A stretch of DNA of 7,814 nt from assembly GCA_937930465.1 (NCBI GenBank), contig CALGKV010000020.1, positions 1 to 7,814 on the forward strand. The letters run 5' to 3'. Within the stretch, counting starts at the first letter, position 1. Every line of letters begins with the position of its first letter. Under the pieces are notes generated by a model. It was not told the DNA's origin and searched no databases. It saw only the letters and a program-made list of their open reading frames with translations. The position numbers and the translations under genes were made by a program. Shown piece by piece: positions 1 through 6,635 of the stretch. This DNA comes from Methanosuratincolales archaeon. Its GTDB lineage: Archaea; Thermoproteota; Methanomethylicia; Methanomethylicales; Methanomethylicaceae.

Positions 1-46
1 GATCAGGCTTTAACTCTATCGCGCCTAAAGAAGGCAAAGGGGGAGG

Positions 47-1354
47 TTACCTGCTCCTGCCCACTGGGAACTTGGCGACCTCAGGGCTGCGGTTCATCTC
101 CCTAAGTATGATCTCGGTGAGGTCGCTCATCGAGCGGACGAGCTTCGAAGGGGGGTACGGGTAGAGGGCGGTCACATTGATCCAGCTAGCCTCAGGGGTG
201 AAGATGACCCTCGGCCCCGCCTCGATCACGTCTTTGAACATCGGGGCGCAGTTGCTTGATTCGCACGCCTGGCGCATCCTTTCTATCTCCGGGCGGATGT
301 AATCGCTGACGCACTTGATTATCATCTCCCTGACTGCGCTGAGGTCGCTCTCGTATGCAAGGTTGAATGTCACCGCACCCACCCTGACTGGCGAGAGCCG
401 GCTGCCGTAGACTGCCAATATTTCGGAGAGGACAGTCGAGTTTGGGATGGTGAGAACCCTGCCCGTCACCGACCAGAAAGAGGACTCGTCCCCTATCTCG
501 ATCAGCGTCGTCATTATGTACCCGATGTCGGTGACTATCCCCCTGACTTCGCCAATCTTCACACTGTCGCCAATCATGTATGTCCTCCTGACGTTGATGT
601 AGACCCAGGCGAAGAAGTTCGATATCACCGGGGCGAGCGAGTAAGAGAGCACGAGCCCTATCACGCCGAATGAAGTGACGAAGATTATCAGCTCCTTGAA
701 TATGAATGAGATTATCGCGGCTATCGCAAGCAGTATGAAAACGGCCTTGACCAGCCTCCCGACGGAGACCCTTGAGTGGAGATCGTCGATCTTTGAGATC
801 AGAAGGACATAGACTAGCTCCGAGAGTACTAGAGCCACCAGCAGGATTAGCAAAGAGAGTATGGACTCGATCACATACTGGCTGTAGGGGACGGATTCGA
901 GGTCCGGCAGGAAGATCAGGTAGAAGACTGAAACCAGGCTGGCGGCAGATACGTACGTGAGGAGGCTGCGCTTGGACGGCCTCTTGCCCGCCATCAGCAT
1001 CTTGCTCCTCCTCATCCTCAGCACCACTGCCAAGAACCTCGCAAGCCTGATGAACCTTAGGGTTCGCAGCCCTGCCCCTATGATGGTTATTGTCTCGAAG
1101 AAGGCGAAGGCGTAGGCCGGAACTAGCGCCAGCAGGTCGATCCAGTGCCACCTCAGATACCTTATCCTGTCCTTTTCGGACCGCAGATCGAATGCGAAAT
1201 CAACCGCAAAGACTAGGCATATGACAAGATCTGCAGAATAGATGAGCTGCTTCCACGCCTGCTCAAGAGGGATTGTGAAGTCGACGAGGAGCAGCAGTAT
1301 GGAGAGTGTCGCCAACAGAGCCATCGTCAACTCGGAGAGGTACCTCAACTGCAC
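47..1354 (-). CDS. MscS-type channel with N-terminal voltage-sensor-like domain
   Basis: This 435-residue membrane protein has about eight predicted helices. Residues 11-116 resemble S1-S4 of voltage-gated channels: S1 about 11-28, S2 about 36-56 with D42, F49 and D52, S3 about 70-88 opening with WIDLLALVP (D73), and S4 about 93-113 with arginines at 97, 100, 103 and 106. A basic loop (117-129) leads to helices at about 131-149, 160-187 and 201-219. The MscS pore helix follows at 221-250 (FGVIGLVLSYSLAPVISNFF), then the cytoplasmic beta domain (YMIGDSVKIGEVRGIVTDIG, 259-278; GRVLTIPNS, 298-306) and an alpha/beta C-terminus. No potassium selectivity filter is present, so the pore should be MscS-type. 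Expected role: relief of osmotic pressure at the cytoplasmic membrane, possibly voltage-modulated (inference). The GTG start at 1354 has GTGAT five bases upstream and a TATA box at a fitting distance; ATG at residue 11 would cut into S1. The MscS assignment is firm; the voltage-sensor call rests on motif reading. Confidence 0.9.
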   Translation of the reverse strand: MQLRYLSELTMALLATLSILLLLVDFTIPLEQAWKQLIYSADLVICLVFAVDFAFDLRSEKDRIRYLRWHWIDLLALVPAYAFAFFETITIIGAGLRTLRFIRLARFLAVVLRMRRSKMLMAGKRPSKRSLLTYVSAASLVSVFYLIFLPDLESVPYSQYVIESILSLLILLVALVLSELVYVLLISKIDDLHSRVSVGRLVKAVFILLAIAAIISFIFKELIIFVTSFGVIGLVLSYSLAPVISNFFAWVYINVRRTYMIGDSVKIGEVRGIVTDIGYIMTTLIEIGDESSFWSVTGRVLTIPNSTVLSEILAVYGSRLSPVRVGAVTFNLAYESDLSAVREMIIKCVSDYIRPEIERMRQACESSNCAPMFKDVIEAGPRVIFTPEASWINVTALYPYPPSKLVRSMSDLTEIILREMNRSPEVAKFPVGRSR

Positions 1355-1359
1355 CCAAG

Positions 1360-1364
1360 ATCAC
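1360..1364 (-). promoter_or_regulatory. Ribosome binding site GTGAT before the channel gene
   Basis: On the minus strand GTGAT stands five bases before the GTG codon at 1354 and can pair with the AUCAC of the archaeal 16S rRNA 3' end. It favours GTG over the in-frame ATG ten codons further in. Confidence 0.5.
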
Positions 1365-1392
1365 TTCACAAAACCGTATGCGTCAGGAACTC

Positions 1393-1402
1393 GCTATTTA
1401 AG
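1393..1402 (-). promoter_or_regulatory. TATA box (BRE/TATA) for the MscS-type channel gene
   Basis: On the minus strand the sequence reads GGGAAA-CTTAAATAGC, a typical archaeal purine-rich BRE followed by a TATA element. Its centre lies about 43 bases before the GTG start at 1354. Transcription should therefore begin near 1371, giving a leader of about 17 bases that contains the GTGAT ribosome site. Its position supports the GTG start. Confidence 0.6.
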
Positions 1403-1435
1403 TTTCCCATGCCTTTTCCCAAGGGATTGCAGATG

Positions 1436-1450
1436 GGCAAGCCACTTGCC
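1436..1450. other. Small inverted repeat in the divergent gap
   Basis: GGCAAG-CCA-CTTGCC forms a perfect 6-bp stem with a 3-base loop between the channel promoter and the ABC operon. No T-tract follows on either strand, so it does not look like a terminator. It could be an operator half-site pair or chance. Confidence 0.25.
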
Positions 1451-1477
1451 GAACGGGCTTAAGGAAGTCTACTGAAC

Positions 1478-1573
1478 ATGACCGACCAAAGCGCAAAGGA
1501 GCTGGAGCTGGAAGGGCACCGGGACCGAGAACCCAATAGGGTTAAGAGGTCTGGCAGAGAATACCGTTTCTAA
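1478..1573 (+). CDS. Possible 31-residue leader ORF upstream of the ABC operon
   Basis: An ATG at 1478 opens 31 codons and stops ten bases before the ATPase start. The predicted peptide is hydrophilic and strongly charged (MTDQSAKELELEGHRDREPN at its start) with no recognised motif. GGAAG lies eleven bases upstream, which is a weak ribosome site. No good TATA box is placed to put this ATG inside the transcript; a TTAAG element at 1459-1463 would start RNA downstream of it. It may be a leader peptide, the remains of a gene, or chance. Confidence 0.2.
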   Translation: MTDQSAKELELEGHRDREPNRVKRSGREYRF

Positions 1574-1583
1574 TGGATGGCTT

Positions 1584-2522
1584 ATGGAAGCGATCGTCGC
1601 TCATGACCTGACCAAGAAGTTCAACTCGTTCACCGCAGTAGACAGGCTAAGCCTCGAGGTTCGGGAGGGCGAGGTCTTCGGGCTCCTCGGGCCCAATGGT
1701 GCAGGCAAGACGACGACTATCAGGATGCTCGCGTGCATAATCTCCCCGACCTCTGGATCTGCCCAGATCCATGGCAAGGACATAATTGGAGAACCCGCAG
1801 CGGTTAGGGGGATGGTAGGGGTGCAGACCGAGAGCCCCAGCCTTTACGAGCGCCTGACTGCGACGGAGAACCTCGAGTTCTTTGCAAAGGCTTACGGGAT
1901 AAGGGATCCGGGGGAGATCCGGTCAAGGACAAGGGAGCTGCTCGAGTTCTTCGATCTATGGGAGAGGAGGTGTGAGAGGGTTGCAGCCTTCTCCAAGGGG
2001 ATGAAGCAGAAGCTCGCGATTGCCCGGGCGATAATCCACGATCCCCCGGTGCTCTTCCTCGACGAGCCGACGTCAGGCCTAGACCCAGAGTCTTCGAAGC
2101 TCATCAGGGATCTCATAGTCAAGCTGAGCAGGATGGAGCGAAGGACTATCCTGATATCGACTCACCGGCTCGAGGATGCGGAGAGGATATGCAATAAGGT
2201 GGGAATAATACTCAGGGGCGGGCTCAAGGTCTCGGGCGCTCCGGAAGAGCTGAGGAGCAGGATAGCAGGCGAGGCGAAGGTGGAGGTCAGGCTGCTAGGC
2301 AGCGCGTCAGATTATATCCGTTCGGTGGAAGGGGCGCCAGGCGTCTCTGGAGTCGATGTCAACGGCAGCAATCTGATAATAAGCACATGGGATCCCGCAT
2401 TGACCACTCCGGATATCGTCAGGAGGGTTGTTGAGGATGGCGGCAAGGTCCTGTCTGTGAGGCCGTTCCTGCCGTCGCTCGAGGAGGCCTACTTGAAGAT
2501 CGTGGAGGGGATGAGGGGTTGA
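1584..2522 (+). CDS. ABC-2 type exporter, ATP-binding subunit (NatA/CcmA-like)
   Basis: This 312-residue soluble ATPase should power the membrane partner encoded directly downstream. The nucleotide-binding domain fills residues 1-220 and all its motifs are intact: Walker A GPNGAGKTT (36-44), Q-loop Q81 in VGVQTESPSLYERLTATENL, signature FSKGMKQKLAIARA (136-149), Walker B VLFLDEP (156-162), D-loop SGLD (164-167) and H-loop H194. The remaining 90 residues form the accessory C-terminal extension usual in drug/sodium/lipid ABC-2 exporters (NatA, DrrA and CcmA types), ending in the typical PSLEEAYLKIV. The cargo cannot be read from the sequence. The ATG at 1584 has only a weak GGATGG upstream, and no strong promoter is visible. 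Its stop codon overlaps the permease start, so the two subunits are probably made at equal levels. Confidence 0.95.
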   Translation: MEAIVAHDLTKKFNSFTAVDRLSLEVREGEVFGLLGPNGAGKTTTIRMLACIISPTSGSAQIHGKDIIGEPAAVRGMVGVQTESPSLYERLTATENLEFFAKAYGIRDPGEIRSRTRELLEFFDLWERRCERVAAFSKGMKQKLAIARAIIHDPPVLFLDEPTSGLDPESSKLIRDLIVKLSRMERRTILISTHRLEDAERICNKVGIILRGGLKVSGAPEELRSRIAGEAKVEVRLLGSASDYIRSVEGAPGVSGVDVNGSNLIISTWDPALTTPDIVRRVVEDGGKVLSVRPFLPSLEEAYLKIVEGMRG

Positions 2523-3343
2523 GGCTCGCCAATGCATTGCTCGTGTTCAGGAAGGACTGGAAGGAGATCAGCAGGAACTACCAGGTCCTGGCCCCGATCA
2601 TCTTTGTGCCTCTTGTCTTCACTACCATACTGCCGCTGATACTCGTCTTCGTCCCTTCGTTGGTTGGGGCCCCTGGGGCTTCATTCCAGCTTGTCGGGCC
2701 GATGTTCGAAAGCCTCCCCCCGGAGGTAAAGGCAGCAGTGGCAGGGATGGGTGCGGAGGAGACAATAGTCTATGTTTTTGCACTATACTTCTTCGCCCCT
2801 TTCTTCCTCATAATACCGATAATGGCATCCAGCGTGCTTGCGTCAGACAGCTTTGCAGGCGAGAAGGACAGGAAGACGCTCGAGACCCTCCTTGCTACGC
2901 CCCTACAGGACGGGGAGCTCCTTCTGGGAAAGATGCTGGTCTCGTTCGTGCCTTCGATCCTTGTTACCTTCGCCTCCTTTGCTGTCTACTGCCTGGTTGT
3001 GGACCTTGCCTCAGTCCTCCGCTTTGGGGGAAAGATCCTATTGCCCAACGCACTGTGGTTGCTCTTCATATTCGGGGTCACCCCGCTCGTGGCACTGGCT
3101 GGGATAGGGGTCACAGTGATAATATCTCTGCGCGTCAAGGGATACAGGGAAGCGCAGCAGATGAGCGCGATCCTTATTGCGCCAATCTTGGCCCTCATCT
3201 TCGCAGAGGTAGGCGGGGCCATAATCTTTGGACCGCTTATGATACTTCTGATGATAGGGGTTTTCACACTTGTGAATGCGATAGTGCTGTTCTTGGGCAT
3301 AAAGCACTTCCAAAGGGAGGAGCTCCTGACCAGGGGCGGCTGA
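2519..3343 (+). CDS. ABC-2 type exporter, membrane subunit (NatB-like permease)
   Basis: This 274-residue membrane protein has six likely helices, at about 24-46, 83-105, 136-160, 178-204, 214-232 and 236-260. Between helices 2 and 3 lies the hallmark of ABC-2 permeases of the NatB type, GEKDRKTLETLLATPL (114-129), an amphipathic cytoplasmic segment that contacts the ATPase. A hydrophilic extracellular loop (about 47-80) separates helices 1 and 2. The start is TTG at 2519, overlapping the ATPase stop as TTGA, with GGAGG and GAGGGG just upstream; translational coupling is likely. It is close to the minimal size for the family. The substrate is unknown: sodium, a lipid-linked molecule, a peptide or a toxic compound are all possible. 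The surface-protein gene downstream has its own promoter, so a shared task is not implied by transcription. Confidence 0.92.
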   Translation: MRLANALLVFRKDWKEISRNYQVLAPIIFVPLVFTTILPLILVFVPSLVGAPGASFQLVGPMFESLPPEVKAAVAGMGAEETIVYVFALYFFAPFFLIIPIMASSVLASDSFAGEKDRKTLETLLATPLQDGELLLGKMLVSFVPSILVTFASFAVYCLVVDLASVLRFGGKILLPNALWLLFIFGVTPLVALAGIGVTVIISLRVKGYREAQQMSAILIAPILALIFAEVGGAIIFGPLMILLMIGVFTLVNAIVLFLGIKHFQREELLTRGG

Positions 3344-3368
3344 CAGGATCCTGTCTGACATCCCTTTT
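3342..3368 (+). terminator. Palindrome plus T-run after the ABC operon, possible terminator
   Basis: GACAGGATCCTGTC (3342-3355) is a perfect 14-bp palindrome that overlaps the permease stop codon. It can fold as a 5-bp stem with a GATC loop, and CCCTTTTTC follows within about ten bases. Archaeal termination depends mainly on T-runs, so the TTTTT is the more convincing part. The stem is short, and a dimeric protein-binding site is an alternative. Confidence 0.4.
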
Positions 3369-3424
3369 TCAGGCAAAAACCATTTTGAATCGTTTTCTGA
3401 AAGCAGCGGGGTTTCTTATTTCAG

Positions 3425-3437
3425 ATAAGTATAAAGA
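3425..3437 (+). promoter_or_regulatory. TATA box for the surface-protein gene
   Basis: ATAAGTATAAAGA sits in a strongly A+T-rich gap. The TATAAAG core (3430-3436) predicts transcription starting near 3459, which leaves a leader of about 15 bases before TTG at 3474 that includes a GGTG ribosome site. This makes the surface-protein gene a transcription unit separate from the ABC pair. Confidence 0.6.
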
Positions 3438-3462
3438 GAATAAGAAAAAACTGTTATTTTGT

Positions 3463-3466
3463 GGTG
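3463..3466 (+). promoter_or_regulatory. Ribosome binding site GGTG deciding the TTG start at 3474
   Basis: GGTG lies seven bases before TTG at 3474 and fits the archaeal anti-Shine-Dalgarno. The other in-frame TTG at 3459 has no such site and coincides with the predicted transcription start. The later start also gives a cleaner signal peptide (MNFSRKAG). Confidence 0.5.
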
Positions 3467-3473
3467 TAAAGTT

Positions 3474-5879
3474 TTGAATTTTTCAAGGAAGGCTGGCTTA
3501 GCCATCCTTTTGGCCGCGCTCGTGCTATGGGCTTCACCTTCAGTCATGTCAGCTGGGCTGACGATCACGGTTGACTCGGACACCATGCTTTACTCCGTGG
3601 GGGAGGACGTATGCATAATTGTCTCGGGGCCTCAATCTGCAGTCTCCGTGACCGTCGCTGGGCCCTCCGGGGTCGTCTACAGCGACGACACCCTTGTGAT
3701 AGGGGACTCCGGAACTCTGAAAGTCAACCTCTCAACGGTCGGGCTCCCGACAGGGTCTTACAACATCACCGCTAACGGTACGGCGGGCACTGCCAAGGCA
3801 GCGTTCGGACTGGTCGAGCCATCCGGGACGGTATCATGCTATGCCGTGTCACCGACCGGAGGGCAGCTATCGGCACAGGTCCCTCTCTACTATTACTTCA
3901 ACGGATCTGCCCTGAGCATCATCGTCAATGTGTCAGCCCCTAACAACCGCGTTGCCGCTGAGATCGACCTCGGGTGGCTCGGGTATGGGGCTTTGAGCCT
4001 CTCGCCCGCCTGGAATGGGACTTGGGCTAACGGGACAAACCCTGACGGTTCTGGATGGTACGCATTCTTGGTTAGCCGCACCGTGCCAGCCGGCTTTCTC
4101 TCGAAGGGCATCTTTGAAACGCTGATCAGCATCAAGGTCCCGGCAGGCCAGGAAGCCATTCCGAACTCGACGTCCTTTGTCGCGGTGCTCAACTTCCAGC
4201 CTGCGGAGTCTGACCCTAGGCTCGGAGGATCGACTACAGACTGGAGGGGGATAGGGGATTTCACTAACGCTTCTGGGGTCGTGTTTGAGTTCTACAATGG
4301 TAGCAAGCCGGTAGCAACCATAGCCTTTGAAGGCAAACTGAACCTGTGCGACCCGGTCACGGCGGGCGCGCTCCTTAGGCTGGGCGAACACTTGAGGGTC
4401 GGCCCAGGGAAAGTCGGGTTGAACGCCTCTGCGCTCCCGGCGTTGGATGTTTCGGCTAGAATAACCATGTCATGGCTAAGCTTCCAGAATCAGCCAGGAG
4501 TTTTATTCGACGGAAGCCCTGTTCTAAGAACGGGACAAAGTTCTGGGGGACCGGTCAGATCCCTTTATTGGAACGCCACGTCCGGCACGCTGGTCCTTGA
4601 GGTCGACAGGATGGGGGAGTACACGGTTGACGGGGATCCGCCTTTTTTGGAGTATTCTGATCCGCAGGAAGGCGCCTTTATAGGAGACCCGGAGCCGACG
4701 GTTAAGATCATCGTGAGGGATGCGATCTCGGGTGTCTCGCAGCCTGATCTCGAGATGAGGGTCGACGGCAGGAGGGTTTCCCTTGCGCCCGGAGAAGCCT
4801 CACCAGGAGGGGTGTGGGCGAACGCCACGCCGGGCCGGCTGTCTGACGGGTGGCACACATTGGCGCTGGTTGCTAGCGACCTCTTGGGCAATACCGCGGT
4901 GATCGAGCTCAGGTTCGCCGTCGACACGACGCCGCCTGAGATCGCAGGCTATTTTCCATCAGACGGTTCATACGTAGGGGAGGCTAGGCCCAGGTTCTCA
5001 GCAAACTTCTCGGACTCGCTGTCTGGGGTCCACCACGCGGTACTGAAGATTAACTCATGGAACGCGACAAGCACAGGCGACAAAATGAACATCATGCCCC
5101 CGTTCAACTTCACGGAGGGCGTATACAGCGCCACAATCGAGGTCTTCGACGTTGTTGGCAACTCGCATGTGCTCACATGGTCATTCACGGTCGACCTGAC
5201 GCCGCCGGTGATATCGTACTTCCACCCGGAGAGATCAATGATAGTGCCCTATAACGACTCGGTCTATGCGGGTTACCAAGACAACTTCGGCATTGACAAA
5301 GGCAGGATCAGCCTGTTCATAGATGGCGAGGAAATAATTGGCTTGAATCTGACAGATAATACGCTGTTGTACTACCCTACCCCTCCTCTCTCCAAGGGGA
5401 TGCACAATGCTGAGCTAAGGGTCTTCGACCTGGCGGGTAACAATGCCACTGAAGCATGGACCTTCAGGGTCGACGACATACTCCCGATTGTGACAAGGAC
5501 CGACCCTGTCAACGGTAGCACGATCACAGTGCGGTCCCTGACGATCAGCGCGACACTTTTCGACAACCTGGAGGTGAATCCAGACTCGGTCAGGCTGAAG
5601 CTGGACGGGGCAGACAGGACCGCACAGGCCATAATAACCAAGACCAGCGCCAGCCTGCAGGCAACGCTGGACATAGGGATCCACACCGTTGAGATATACC
5701 TCTCTGACACCTCAGGCAACACTAACATGGTGGCATGGAGCTTCACAGTCAAGGAGCCGGAGCCGATCCCGCCAGAGATGATCAGGGACATAATAATAAT
5801 GGCGGTGCTAGTGATCGCCGTCGTGGCAGTAATCCTGATCATCTTCATGATGGGGAACAGGAGAAAGCAGAGGTATTAG
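3474..5879 (+). CDS. Secreted, membrane-anchored surface protein with four Ig-like domains
   Basis: This protein of 801 residues (806 if TTG at 3459 is used) is predicted to be exported and held in the membrane by its C-terminus. Residues 1-27 are a Sec signal peptide (R5, K6, a hydrophobic core, then SPSVMSA before the cut). About 28-115 form a beta-rich module like those in MG2/Ig-type domains. About 116-290 are another beta-rich part with no family I can name. About 291-385 end in ITMSWLSFQNQPGVLFDGS and MGEYTV, a pattern I associate with extracellular beta-sandwich modules. Four tandem Ig-like repeats of 90-97 residues follow (389-761), each ending in D-x-x-GN and then F-x-V. A single helix at about 773-793 precedes the cytoplasmic tail RRKQRY. 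About 20 N-X-S/T sequons suggest heavy N-glycosylation. Three cysteines (47, 122, 292) lie outside the cell. There is no PGF-CTERM, sortase or enzymatic motif. Adhesion, sheath or S-layer-associated roles are possible; the function is unknown. Confidence 0.88.
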   Translation: MNFSRKAGLAILLAALVLWASPSVMSAGLTITVDSDTMLYSVGEDVCIIVSGPQSAVSVTVAGPSGVVYSDDTLVIGDSGTLKVNLSTVGLPTGSYNITANGTAGTAKAAFGLVEPSGTVSCYAVSPTGGQLSAQVPLYYYFNGSALSIIVNVSAPNNRVAAEIDLGWLGYGALSLSPAWNGTWANGTNPDGSGWYAFLVSRTVPAGFLSKGIFETLISIKVPAGQEAIPNSTSFVAVLNFQPAESDPRLGGSTTDWRGIGDFTNASGVVFEFYNGSKPVATIAFEGKLNLCDPVTAGALLRLGEHLRVGPGKVGLNASALPALDVSARITMSWLSFQNQPGVLFDGSPVLRTGQSSGGPVRSLYWNATSGTLVLEVDRMGEYTVDGDPPFLEYSDPQEGAFIGDPEPTVKIIVRDAISGVSQPDLEMRVDGRRVSLAPGEASPGGVWANATPGRLSDGWHTLALVASDLLGNTAVIELRFAVDTTPPEIAGYFPSDGSYVGEARPRFSANFSDSLSGVHHAVLKINSWNATSTGDKMNIMPPFNFTEGVYSATIEVFDVVGNSHVLTWSFTVDLTPPVISYFHPERSMIVPYNDSVYAGYQDNFGIDKGRISLFIDGEEIIGLNLTDNTLLYYPTPPLSKGMHNAELRVFDLAGNNATEAWTFRVDDILPIVTRTDPVNGSTITVRSLTISATLFDNLEVNPDSVRLKLDGADRTAQAIITKTSASLQATLDIGIHTVEIYLSDTSGNTNMVAWSFTVKEPEPIPPEMIRDIIIMAVLVIAVVAVILIIFMMGNRRKQRY
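4638..5756 (+). repeat. Four tandem Ig-like protein repeats within the surface protein
   Basis: Repeat units lie at about 4638-4928, 4929-5198, 5199-5477 and 5478-5756. They align on a D-x-(L/V/A/S)-GN turn near the end (LLGNT, VVGNS, LAGNN, TSGNT), a closing strand (RFAVD, SFTVD, TFRVD, SFTVK) and, in the middle two, an opening TPP. The DNA has diverged except at the junctions, where GTCGAC begins three of the boundaries and ACGCCGCC follows at two (about 4920-4936 and 5190-5206). This indicates old duplication with protein-level conservation, not a recent DNA repeat. Confidence 0.75.
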
Positions 5880-5886
5880 CATGATT

Positions 5887-5918
5887 GCATGATCCATGCC
5901 CTGTGGCGATGAGACAGG
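5887..5918. terminator. Two small hairpins between convergent genes
   Basis: The 44-base gap between the converging surface-protein and glycosyltransferase genes contains GCATG-ATC-CATGC (5887-5899), immediately followed by CCTGT-(9 bases)-ACAGG (5900-5918). Both stems are perfect but only 5 bp long, and no T-run is present on either strand. A bidirectional termination region is expected here by position; the structural evidence is weak. Confidence 0.25.
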
Positions 5919-5923
5919 CTAGC

Positions 5924-6634
5924 TCAGTATGACTCGCGGTGGTATTTGCCAGAGGTTCTCTTTCCCCTTATCAGCATCAGGTCTCCGGATATCCAGCCGC
6001 TCAGCACCCGCACTATCCCATACTTCTCAAAACGCCTTGCTGAAGCCCTAACCATAGTCCTCCTGGTGTAGATGACCTTCCCCAGCCGCTTCAGGCGGAA
6101 GCCAAGCTCAACATCGTCACAGAGCGGATAGTCAGTATATCCGCCAGCCTCGAAGAACTTTTCCCTGAGCACAGCAGTGTTCGTCCCGCGCGTGCCGACA
6201 ACACCAATCCTGTAAGTCAGGTCGGAAAAATGGTTTATGAAAAAATAAAGCAGCTTGTACTTGAACTTGTTCTCGAATGGTTCATCGGGACCACATACCG
6301 CCACCACCCCTTTGCTGAAGCTGGATCTTATCCTCTCGAGCCATTCCGGATCCGGGACCACATCGGCGTCGGTATGGACCAGTATCCTCCCCCTAGCTGC
6401 CTTGGCACCGTCGTTCCTTGCACCGCCTACCCCCTTTCCGGTCTGTGGGATCACCAGGTCAGCGTACCTCGAGGCTATCTCTACAGTCCTGTCACTGCTG
6501 CCTCCGTCCACAACAATGATCTCGTACTCCGAGCGGGGCAGGGTCTGCCTCGAAAGGAGCGCGAGGGTTCGGGCGATGATCTTTTCTTCGTTGTAGGTGG
6601 GCACTATCACCGAAATATCGACCAACTCGACCAC
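5924..6634 (-). CDS. Family 2 glycosyltransferase
   Basis: This 236-residue GT-A fold enzyme should transfer a sugar from a nucleotide- or lipid-linked donor to an envelope acceptor at the cytoplasmic face of the membrane. The motifs are complete: the nucleotide-binding start VPTYNEE (11-17), VVDGGSSDRT (41-50), a GKGVGGARNDGAKAARG stretch (67-82), the metal-binding DAD at 89-91, and CDDVELGFRL (172-181) providing the acceptor-side acidic residues. There are no trans-membrane helices, and the basic C-terminus could associate with membrane lipids. It starts at GTG one base after the ACT-gene stop (TGA-A-GTG), without an evident ribosome site, so it is probably translated by coupling; TTG three codons in is an alternative. 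The neighbouring sequon-rich surface protein makes a role in N-glycan or surface polysaccharide assembly attractive, but the acceptor and sugar are not readable. Confidence 0.93.
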   Translation of the reverse strand: MVELVDISVIVPTYNEEKIIARTLALLSRQTLPRSEYEIIVVDGGSSDRTVEIASRYADLVIPQTGKGVGGARNDGAKAARGRILVHTDADVVPDPEWLERIRSSFSKGVVAVCGPDEPFENKFKYKLLYFFINHFSDLTYRIGVVGTRGTNTAVLREKFFEAGGYTDYPLCDDVELGFRLKRLGKVIYTRRTMVRASARRFEKYGIVRVLSGWISGDLMLIRGKRTSGKYHRESY

Positions 6635-6635
6635 T

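Noticed and set aside
1..46. Clone-end artefact (the window begins with GATC) or a terminator after the channel gene
   Set aside because: One GATC at the edge proves nothing, and the minus-strand CCCTTTGCCTTCTTT is too interrupted to call a terminator with confidence.
805..965. A potassium-channel pore after the voltage-sensor-like domain
   Set aside because: No TVGYG-like filter or pore loop occurs between the helices; the segment runs straight into MscS helices.
192..1151. A 319-codon open frame inside the channel gene, on the same strand in another frame
   Set aside because: Its product is rich in R, Q, H, G and D with no hydrophobic or domain pattern, while the overlapping frame is an unmistakable MscS channel.
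1355..1583. A tRNA, box C/D RNA or riboswitch in the largest gap
   Set aside because: I found no tRNA arms or T-loop sequence, and no paired C and D boxes; isolated CTGA and ATGA matches are expected by chance.
3459..3473. TTG at 3459 as start of the surface protein
   Set aside because: It coincides with the predicted transcription start and has no ribosome site, whereas TTG at 3474 has GGTG at good spacing and gives a standard signal peptide. It is not fully excluded.
3933..4391. Long antisense open frames opposite the surface-protein gene, here and at 4565-4927 and 5372-5848
   Set aside because: They are low-complexity shadows on the opposite strand of a G+C-rich gene, with no promoter or ribosome site and no recognisable protein features.
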